From Haematobacter missouriensis (GTDB lineage: Bacteria > Pseudomonadota > Alphaproteobacteria > Rhodobacterales > Rhodobacteraceae): a DNA stretch of 64,000 nt. The DNA is taken from assembly GCF_000740775.1 (NCBI RefSeq), contig NZ_JFGS01000012.1:60180-124179 (forward strand), given 5' to 3'. Of the stretch, positions 1 through 6,795 are shown in pieces. The notes beneath the pieces were generated by a model. The model was given only the letters and a program-made list of their open reading frames with translations. It made no database searches and was not told the DNA's origin. A program made the translations under genes and the position numbers. Every line of letters begins with the position of its first letter. Position 1 is the first letter of the stretch.

Positions 1-346
1 GGATGCGGGCGATGGTGTTCTTGCGGATGACCTCGGGTCGCGCACGCCACGGCACCACGCCATCGGGCGCGGCCGCATAGGCGTGGATCATGGCGATCAG
101 GTCATCGAGGTGGAGGTCCGGGTTCAGGGCGCCCTGCACATAGGTCCAGCGCCCGCGCCCGCGAAGGACCACGGCGCAACCCTTCGAGCAGGCCGACAGG
201 CATTGCTGGCGCCGGTGGTCGATGCCCGCGCGCGCAAGCGCGTCAGACAGACGCGCGCCATCGCGGGGCGCATCGGGGGCCACGGTTGAGTCGGCACCTT
301 GCAGGCGGCAGGTGGTACAGACCACCAGTTCCATCGCATCGCTCAT
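1..346 (-). CDS. DUF1636 family putative metal-binding protein (partial)
   Basis: The reading frame runs off the left edge of the window, so only about the first 115 residues are seen and the C-terminus is missing. The start ATG (346-344) gives MSDAMELVVCTTCR. Cysteines sit in a C-x2-C pair near the N-terminus and in a CLSACSKGC cluster near residue 50, the layout of the DUF1636 proteins found in alphaproteobacterial cobalamin and metal-homeostasis clusters. It lies directly behind a cobalamin riboswitch on the same strand, which argues for a role in cobalt or B12 handling. The biochemical function is not established. Confidence is good for the family and low for the role. Confidence 0.75.
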   Translation of the reverse strand, partial: MSDAMELVVCTTCRLQGADSTVAPDAPRDGARLSDALARAGIDHRRQQCLSACSKGCAVVLRGRGRWTYVQGALNPDLHLDDLIAMIHAYAAAPDGVVPWRARPEVIRKNTIARI

Positions 347-464
347 CGGCCCCTCCGGCCAGACGGTCTTGGCGGACGGGCACAGAACGGGGTTGCCGGA
401 ACGGCAATCACCGCCCTGCGGCACACCCCGGCCGCGGCTTCGGGCAACCGCCCTGGGGGCGGCA

Positions 465-640
465 GATCGCGGCAGGTCTCCCGGCTTGCGGATGTCAGGG
501 TTTCCCCTAGCGGGCGCCCCGCCTTCCCGGTTTCCCAGTGGCTCTGCGGGCGACCTCTCCGGTCACGGTCGCGGGGGCGGCTGCGTTGGGGCGGTGAAGC
601 CTGTCGCATTCCCTCTTAGCCTGCCATATGGCAGGAACCA
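465..640 (-). promoter_or_regulatory. Cobalamin riboswitch
   Basis: Read on the minus strand, the segment has the conserved order of a cobalamin riboswitch. A GGTTCC start is followed by a P2 hairpin (16-bp palindrome CCTGCCATATGGCAGG, 620-635), the AAGAGGGAA core, a CCCCCGCGACCGT stretch and a GCCACTGGG segment. It ends in the B12 box GCCGGGAGACCTGCC (471-485). It sits about 120 nt upstream of the DUF1636 start and should repress that transcript when adenosylcobalamin is abundant. The divergent cobO lies outside it. Confidence 0.88.
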
Positions 641-691
641 GCGATGCGGACAGCCAAGCCACGCCGCGCGCCGGAAGTCAAGGAGAGTGCC

Positions 692-1318
692 GTGCCCGAT
701 GACACCATCACGCCGGAGGAAGCCGCCGCCCATGCGGAGAAAAAGGCGCGCATCAAGGCAGCGCGGGACCGCATGATGGCCCAACGGACCGGAGAGAAGG
801 GGCTGGTGATCGTTCTTACGGGTCCGGGGAAGGGCAAGTCCTCCTCCGCCTTCGGCATGGTGCTGCGCTCCATCGCCCATGGCATGCCAACCGCCGTGGT
901 GCAGTTCATCAAGGGCGCGATGACCACCGGGGAGCGCGATCTGCTGACCGGCAGCTTCGGCCACCTCTGCCGGTTCCACACCATGGGCGAGGGTTTCACG
1001 TGGGAGACGCAGGACCTTGCCCGCGATCGCGCTGCCGCGGGGGCGGCGTGGGAAAAGGCGAAAGAGATGATCCGCGATCCCTCGATCCGTATGGTGCTCC
1101 TCGACGAGATCAATATCGCGCTCCGCTACGATTATCTCGACATCGCGGAGGTGGTGGCGTTCCTTCGGGATGAAAAACCCCCGATGACGCATGTCGTGCT
1201 CACCGGACGGAACGCGAAATCCGAATTGATCGAGGTTGCCGATCTGGTAACCGAGATGCAGGCCGTGAAACATCCGTTCCGCAATGGTATCCGCGCACAA
1301 GCGGGCGTCGAGTTCTGA
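692..1318 (+). CDS. cobO: Cob(I)yrinic acid a,c-diamide adenosyltransferase (CobO/BtuR)
   Basis: CobO transfers the adenosyl group of ATP to cob(I)yrinic acid a,c-diamide or cobinamide in adenosylcobalamin synthesis, in the cytosol. The 208-aa product has the P-loop GPGKGKSS followed by AFGMVLR and VVQFIKG, and an LLDEIN Walker B-like motif, all typical of the family. The C-terminus HPFRNGIRAQ.GVEF is the standard CobO ending. I chose the GTG at 692 because AAGGAG (680-685) is 6 nt upstream; an in-frame ATG at 644 lacks a ribosome site. It is transcribed away from the riboswitch-controlled DUF1636 gene. Confidence 0.93.
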   Translation: MPDDTITPEEAAAHAEKKARIKAARDRMMAQRTGEKGLVIVLTGPGKGKSSSAFGMVLRSIAHGMPTAVVQFIKGAMTTGERDLLTGSFGHLCRFHTMGEGFTWETQDLARDRAAAGAAWEKAKEMIRDPSIRMVLLDEINIALRYDYLDIAEVVAFLRDEKPPMTHVVLTGRNAKSELIEVADLVTEMQAVKHPFRNGIRAQAGVEF

Positions 1319-1338
1319 ACGCGGCGGCCGGCCGGTGT

Positions 1339-2265
1339 TCAGGGTGCCCCCAGCGTCTCGGCCCTGACCCGCCGGGCAGTCAGCCGCGCTCTCTCCGCTT
1401 CGGCCCGCAGGACGGCGACTTCATCTTGGGTGCGGCTGTGAATGTTAGAGTAATCGAGCTTCCAGCCCGGATCGGGTGAAAACGTCTCCGGCGAGTGCAT
1501 TGTCGTCCGAGGTCCGGGCGCGTGTTCCAGCATGTCGAGGGCGCGATGAAGGTTACGCAGTTGCGATTCAGGGTCGTTGGGACGCCCCGCCGCATTGCCG
1601 AGCGGCATGTCGCTGAACAGCAGACGCGGGGCGCCGGCATGCTCCACGATGTCCTTCGCCGCGCCCATGATGACGGTGGCGATGCCGTTTTCCTCCAGAT
1701 GCCGGGCCACGAGCGTGACCGTCTGATGGCAGACGGGGCAATTCGGCACGAGAATGGCGGCGGTCACGCCATCCTCCCGGCAGCGGGCCAGTATCTCCGG
1801 CGCATCCACCTCCATGGTGTGGCGTTGGCTGCGGTTGGTCGGAGCGCCGTGAAACCGGGGGGCGATCCGCCCGATGCGCGGAGCCGCCTGTCGCAGCGCC
1901 ACCAGAGGGAACCACGCGCCCTGATCGGTCATGTCGGCATTCTTCCGGTCAATGCCGACATGGGCGATCCGCAGGTCCGGGTCTGTGGCGGTGGGGAGGG
2001 AATAGACCTCGTAGAACTTCGCCGCGGAATTGTACGGCGCACCCTGTCCCTGCGGACCCTTGGCCGCATCGTAGGGCACGGCTGTGGTGATGAGGGTGAC
2101 CGTGCTCAAGGCCAATGGAACGGTCAGCGGAGTAAAGGGCGCGTCGGGATGGTGCGCCCATTCGTAGGGCCTCTCATAGCCGAGGCCAAGATACCAGTCC
2201 CGCGTCCGGCGCATGTAACCGACAGGTTCCGTCAACGCGGCATCAGTCTGGCGTCTTTGCATCAT
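1339..2265 (-). CDS. GrdB/PrdB-like (glycine/betaine/D-proline reductase component B) protein, Cys form
   Basis: The 308-aa product resembles the selenoprotein B component of glycine, sarcosine, betaine and D-proline reductases. Recognisable stretches are YMRRTRDWYLGLGY near the N-terminus, LALSTVTLITTAVPYD, and a CPVCHQ redox motif where the clostridial enzymes carry selenocysteine. Aerobic proteobacterial homologues use Cys and have no proven function. It follows the aminotransferase-reductase fusion on the same strand, probably as one operon. An in-frame start at 2367 is possible, but the ATG at 2265 follows a GGAGAGGGAGAG stretch and matches the conserved N-terminus. A redox role is inferred. 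Confidence 0.68.
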   Translation of the reverse strand: MMQRRQTDAALTEPVGYMRRTRDWYLGLGYERPYEWAHHPDAPFTPLTVPLALSTVTLITTAVPYDAAKGPQGQGAPYNSAAKFYEVYSLPTATDPDLRIAHVGIDRKNADMTDQGAWFPLVALRQAAPRIGRIAPRFHGAPTNRSQRHTMEVDAPEILARCREDGVTAAILVPNCPVCHQTVTLVARHLEENGIATVIMGAAKDIVEHAGAPRLLFSDMPLGNAAGRPNDPESQLRNLHRALDMLEHAPGPRTTMHSPETFSPDPGWKLDYSNIHSRTQDEVAVLRAEAERARLTARRVRAETLGAP

Positions 2266-2369
2266 CCCGGCCCTCTCTCCCTCTCCGTGGCGCGTATCGA
2301 ATGCGCCACGCAGCGGCCAGTTGTGCGCACAGACAGCCGGTTTGTCCATGGCCCGGTGATGCGGCAACC

Positions 2370-5048
2370 TTACCAGAAACGATCGGACCGGTTGCGGATG
2401 CCATTATCGGCGACGAGGGAGGACAGGGAATGCTCAGAGTACGGAGGCACACCCGCCCGTCCACCGACCCGGTCGACGGCTTTCCGGCGGAACTGAGCGG
2501 CGAAAGCGTTTATTTCCGCATCTGTCACCATATCGCCATACCACTGGGCAGGCGCCGGCTCGAAGCCATGTTCCTCAGCCAGAGCCGAGAGCAGGTCGGC
2601 ATCCGCCAGGGTGAGTGTGGAGCCGATGCTGAAGTCTCGTTCCTGACCAGAGAGAGCCAGAAGCATCGTCTCGCTCAGACAACCCCAGGCGATGTTGGCA
2701 GGCAGCGTCTGGAAAGGCCCGAGGTCCACTTCTCCCGGTGGGCGCACGAGACCGCCATCAAAGACCATCACGCCAGTGCCGCGCAGATCAGCTTTCTGCA
2801 CGTTCGGCGGACGCGCCACATCGCAGACCAGGGTTCCGGGCTTCAGCCGCCGCGGATCGACAAGCACGGTATCCGAACTCGTCGCCACGAGCACGACATC
2901 CGCATCCGCCAGTGCCGGTTCCAGATCGGTCGTCCAGGAGAGGGCGTGTGCGTGACCCGCTTTCGCTTTCGGCGGAACGTGGATCGTCTTCTCCGTGTCC
3001 ATCTGGCGGACAGAGCGCGCCAGCCGCCCCGGCGTCCATGCATCGGTGCGCGGGCTTCTGGCGAGCGAGGCAAGGATGTCGTCGGCGACCTTGGAGAGCA
3101 GGCGCGGCGCAAAGGGATTGCGGGCGTTCCCCACCAGCGTCATGCGTCCGGCCCGGCGGGCAAGCAGCATGGCTCCAAGCCGCCCGATCGCTCCCGATGC
3201 GCCCACGACGACCACATGGGCATCCTCGAGGGCAATGCCGGTGCGACGGCAGAGCTGGGTGATCGCCTTCACTGCGGAGACGGTGGTCAGCGTGTTCCCG
3301 CTGGTGATGGGCACACCCCGCCCCGTTACGGTTTCACCCCCACGCGTGACGATCGAGGTGAAGGCACCGAGACCGACACGGCATGCGCCCTGTTCCCCGG
3401 CGATGGCCACCGCTTCCGCGATCATCTGGCGCGCTTCGGCCTTTCCTTTGCCGCGCATGTCACCGGGCAGCATCGGAACCGAAAGCAGCCAGCCGGATGC
3501 AACCTTGCCCGCGCGGGAGGTGACGTCGGGAATTTGGTGCACGATGCCCGGTCCAAGCCCCTTCACCCACGCCTTCCAGCTTGCCAGTTCTTCCTCGCTG
3601 AATTGTCGCAAGGAGGCGTCGGAGCGGAAGATATCCTCGTCCTCGGTGTAGTGGATCACGAAACCGAAGCGGCCCGGGACAAGGCTGCCCTTCGGCACCA
3701 CTGCCGTCTGCGGTGCCATCTGCGGCACTTCTTCGGCAAGATCCCCGCTCCTCCGCGCGATGAGGTGGCGCACGAGGGAGTAGTAGTCGTTCTCATGGAT
3801 GATCCGGCAGACCGCTTCGAGCGCCGCCACCGCCTTGTCGAGCCCGTCACGACCGAGGATGAGCGGCGGTTGTAGCCGCAGAACGCGGCTGTCATTGAAC
3901 AGCGGAGCCGTCAGCACCTTCTGCACGTTGACGAGATAAGAGGCGATAAGCGCCGTCACGCCTCCGTTGAAGCCGGCGTGCGCCATGATGGCCGAATTGC
4001 GACGCTCCTCGAGCGGCTGGAACTCCAGACCGAGCATGTATCCGCGGCCGCGGACCTCCCGGATCACGTCGGGATAGGCGCGCTGCAATTCTTCAAGCCG
4101 CGCCCGGATGTAGGTGCCGTTCTCCGCCACGCGCCGAACCAGCGCCTGATCATCCTCCAGCAGTTGATCGAGCGTCGCGCGGGCAACAGTGGCAGCCAGT
4201 GCATTGTTGGCGAAAGTGGAACTATGGAGCCGCCCGAAACGGTCATCCCACGCGGAAGGGCGTACGATGCAGGCTCCAATCGGCATCAAGCCGCCGCCGA
4301 GTGCCTTGGAGAGCAGCAGCATGTCGGGCACTTCCTGGAAGCTCGAACAGGCGAACAGCTCGCCGGTACGCCCCAGGCCGGTCTGAATTTCATCGAGAAT
4401 CGTCAGGACGCCATGCTTTCGGCAAAGGGCGATCGCTGCTTCTGCGTAACCCTCGGGCGGGCAGACCACGCCGCCCTCTCCCTGAATGGGTTCGAAGATG
4501 AAAGCCGCGATACCATCCGCAGATGCGACAAGGCGCGCTTCGAGAGCGGCAAGATCGCCGTAGGGAACGTAGTCGAAATCGGGGGCAGGCGCGTTAAACC
4601 CCTGCTGATAAAGCGATTTTCCCGTAGCTGAAAGCGCGCCGAGCGTCTTGCCGTGAAAACCGTTCCGGGTGGACAGGATCAACGCGCGACCGCTCCTTAT
4701 CCGTGCGAGCTTTATCGCGGCCTCCACCGTCTCCGCTCCGCTGTTGGCAAGCGTCGTGACGGAAAGGTCACCCGGCGTGACCTCAGCCAGCCGCTCAGCC
4801 AGCCGCTCAGCCTCCGCCGAATGGAGGGGCTGGATCAGAGACGGCATCTGGGCCGCCTGAGCTGCCCGCAAGGCCGCCCAACCGCGCTCAGGATTATGCC
4901 CGAAGGGCAGCGCACCGTACTGGGAGAGGAAGTCGAGATACTCTTCTCCGTTTTCGTCAAAGAGACGCGCGCCACTTCCCCGGACCATTGCTCCGTTCAG
5001 CGCGAATATCTCCAGCAACTTTGAGCGAGCAGGATTCAAAAAGGACAT
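2370..5048 (-). CDS. Class III aminotransferase fused to an AAR-like acyl-ACP/acyl-CoA reductase domain
   Basis: The 892-aa protein has two catalytic parts. Residues about 1-430 are a fold-type I, class III PLP aminotransferase: LDEIQTG binds the cofactor and LLSKALGGG supplies the Schiff-base Lys (about K248). Residues about 460-870 resemble cyanobacterial acyl-ACP reductase, which makes fatty aldehydes: LGAFTSIVT, ITSGNT, a nucleotide-binding VVGASGAIG (about 614-622), and WGCLSETMLL. The Cys in the last motif (about C790, complement of 2679-2681) aligns with the acyl-thioester Cys of AAR. I infer that a thioester is reduced to an aldehyde, which is then aminated, or the reverse. The start at 5048 has GGAG 5 nt upstream; an in-frame GTG at 5084 is weaker. 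Confidence 0.85.
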   Translation of the reverse strand: MSFLNPARSKLLEIFALNGAMVRGSGARLFDENGEEYLDFLSQYGALPFGHNPERGWAALRAAQAAQMPSLIQPLHSAEAERLAERLAEVTPGDLSVTTLANSGAETVEAAIKLARIRSGRALILSTRNGFHGKTLGALSATGKSLYQQGFNAPAPDFDYVPYGDLAALEARLVASADGIAAFIFEPIQGEGGVVCPPEGYAEAAIALCRKHGVLTILDEIQTGLGRTGELFACSSFQEVPDMLLLSKALGGGLMPIGACIVRPSAWDDRFGRLHSSTFANNALAATVARATLDQLLEDDQALVRRVAENGTYIRARLEELQRAYPDVIREVRGRGYMLGLEFQPLEERRNSAIMAHAGFNGGVTALIASYLVNVQKVLTAPLFNDSRVLRLQPPLILGRDGLDKAVAALEAVCRIIHENDYYSLVRHLIARRSGDLAEEVPQMAPQTAVVPKGSLVPGRFGFVIHYTEDEDIFRSDASLRQFSEEELASWKAWVKGLGPGIVHQIPDVTSRAGKVASGWLLSVPMLPGDMRGKGKAEARQMIAEAVAIAGEQGACRVGLGAFTSIVTRGGETVTGRGVPITSGNTLTTVSAVKAITQLCRRTGIALEDAHVVVVGASGAIGRLGAMLLARRAGRMTLVGNARNPFAPRLLSKVADDILASLARSPRTDAWTPGRLARSVRQMDTEKTIHVPPKAKAGHAHALSWTTDLEPALADADVVLVATSSDTVLVDPRRLKPGTLVCDVARPPNVQKADLRGTGVMVFDGGLVRPPGEVDLGPFQTLPANIAWGCLSETMLLALSGQERDFSIGSTLTLADADLLSALAEEHGFEPAPAQWYGDMVTDAEINAFAAQFRRKAVDRVGGRAGVPPYSEHSLSSLVADNGIRNRSDRFW

Positions 5049-5800
5049 GAAGGCTCCATTCAGATCTTGGTCGGCTGCTGTCACCGGGGCGAAGCAGTCG
5101 GTTGAAGAAGGTCAAACGCATCACGGAGTTGCCGGCCCGAGGGTCGGCAACGTCGGCTCGTCGGTATGTGTCTGAGAGGGCAGCAGGCAGCAGAAGATTG
5201 CGAATTCGGGTCGAGTGATTGCTGGATAACTGGCAATGCCTGCCCTAAGAAGCCCAACTTCAATCATGTCTGACATTTCGGCATTTTGCTGCCGACGATG
5301 ATGATCCCAATGCGCGGTTTTGCGCGACAATCCCCCAATGGTTGTGTAATTGTCTCGGAAACGAGCGTGATTTTTTGAGCAGCTCGCGAATTTCACTGCT
5401 GCGCCGCCGCATCCAGTCTCGGCTATTCGGTGACTGATCAGTCCAGTGGTGAAGGGGCGATCTCGCCGATTTCCGGCGCGATTTTTGCCGGATCACCGGG
5501 GATGCAATGTTTCTTTATTGATTACAATGCGAAATTTTCCGGTTGAAGGCGTGGTTGGCTTGAGGCCGTCGCTGATGCCTCATCGCGTTCAAGTCGACGT
5601 GAGTCGTTCCACCATAATTTCTAAAGAAATTCCTGCGCCGCAGCGCCCCGCCGTTCCGATGCAAGTGGACAATCCGTAGGCATTTTTAGATTGGACGCTG
5701 ATTTTGCAAAACTTTTGTCAAAAAGACTCGCGCATTAATCATTTATAGGTTTAGATGGTTAAGCACTTTTGATCGGTTGTCACACCCTAGGAGGTATCCA
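5049..5800. other. Intergenic region between divergent genes
   Basis: No convincing gene is seen in these roughly 750 bases. Short open frames on either strand lack family features. The region becomes AT-rich towards the VPLPA gene (5690-5770) and probably holds the promoters of the fusion gene (minus) and the VPLPA-CTERM gene (plus). Confidence 0.5.
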
Positions 5801-6535
5801 ATGGTATTTAAATTCCTCGGCGCCGCAGCATCCACGGCGTTTCTTCTTACGGGCGTCCCCGCATCTGCGGTGACCCTCGTTCTGGACAGCTTTTCCTCTG
5901 AGCAGTGGGTTCAGGATGGCCCCACCAGCGACAACCCCAATGCTTCCGAACTAGCGGACATGGGTATTCTGGGTGGCGCTCGCGATCTTGCTGTTCGGAA
6001 CACCAAGGCCGATGGCAACAACACGGCCACCTCCGAAATGCGCGTTACGGGCGGGAACCTGAAGTTCTCTAACGTGGCTGGCGCGCGCGGCACGGGTTGG
6101 ATGACCTATGACGGCATCGACGGCGACGGTGTTAACGTTGCGACCACCGGTCTTGGCGGTGTGAACCTGAACATCGGGCGGAACCCCTACTTCTACTTTG
6201 CCGCGCCGGCGAATATCGTGTTCGACCATCTCGCCGCCTTCAGTGTCACGGCTTGGGACATGACCGGCAAAACCGTCACCTACAACGAACTGCTGGCTCC
6301 GGGCTATAATCCCAATCTTTACTTCAGCGAGTTCACGGGCGACGCCGGCTTTGACTTCGGCAATCTTGGAGCGCTTCAGTTCATGATCAGCTCCTCCGAT
6401 ACCGCCGATGCGGTTGACGGAGCAATCAGCCAGATCGAAGTACGCGCGAGTGTTGTCCCGCTTCCCGCCACAGCCCTGCTTCTGATGGGCGGTGTGGGTG
6501 GTCTCGCGGTGCTTCGTCGTCGCAAGCAAGCGTGA
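5801..6535 (+). CDS. VPLPA-CTERM sorting-domain surface protein
   Basis: A 244-aa exported protein. The start ATG at 5801 follows AGGAGG (5790-5795). Residues 1-25 form a signal peptide ending near PASA/V. The C-terminus has the VPLPATALLLMGG motif, a hydrophobic stretch and a basic RRRKQA tail, which is the tripartite VPLPA-CTERM signal recognised by exosortase/archaeosortase-type transpeptidases in Rhodobacterales. The central 190 residues are low in Cys and rich in Gly/Asn/Asp, as in beta-rich secreted proteins; I do not recognise a catalytic domain. No exosortase is present in the window, so the sorting enzyme must be elsewhere. A terminator follows. Confidence 0.85.
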   Translation: MVFKFLGAAASTAFLLTGVPASAVTLVLDSFSSEQWVQDGPTSDNPNASELADMGILGGARDLAVRNTKADGNNTATSEMRVTGGNLKFSNVAGARGTGWMTYDGIDGDGVNVATTGLGGVNLNIGRNPYFYFAAPANIVFDHLAAFSVTAWDMTGKTVTYNELLAPGYNPNLYFSEFTGDAGFDFGNLGALQFMISSSDTADAVDGAISQIEVRASVVPLPATALLLMGGVGGLAVLRRRKQA

Positions 6536-6566
6536 TCACATTAGCTCTCTGAGCTTGATATTCTTC

Positions 6567-6599
6567 AAGACGCCGATCCAAACAAAGGGTCGGCGTCTT
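6567..6599 (+). terminator. Rho-independent terminator
   Basis: A perfect stem AAGACGCCGA / TCGGCGTCTT is extended by TCC / GGG around an AAACAAA loop and followed by TTTGCATTT. It lies 31 nt after the stop of the VPLPA-CTERM gene and should end its transcript. Confidence 0.85.
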
Positions 6600-6648
6600 T
6601 GCATTTCAAAAATTTCGTAAGGGATGAGCGCAAAATTAAGCTCCTGAT

Positions 6649-6723
6649 AGTATTCGTTATTAACGATACTTCAGGTAGGCGATATTTTGTTTCAATATTG
6701 TAGAAGAATCATTATCATTATTG
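6649..6723. promoter_or_regulatory. Inverted repeat and Fur-like AT-rich box upstream of the metalloprotease
   Basis: AGTA-T-TCGTTA-T-TAACGA-TACT (6649-6670) is a near-perfect inverted repeat. About 40 nt on, AATCATTATCATTATTG (6707-6723) resembles the CATTAT repeats of Fur/Mur boxes. Both precede the metalloprotease start. The proteins that would bind them are not known. Confidence 0.35.
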
Positions 6724-6795
6724 CGACCGTTAGTATATATTCTGCAATCCTATAGAACATTATTGTGCGAATTCTTTTTAGATGGATTGAGTGCA

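Noticed and set aside
2301..3875. Plus-strand open frame of 524 codons
   Set aside because: It is antisense to the reductase half of the fusion gene. The composition is Arg/His-rich and no family is recognised.
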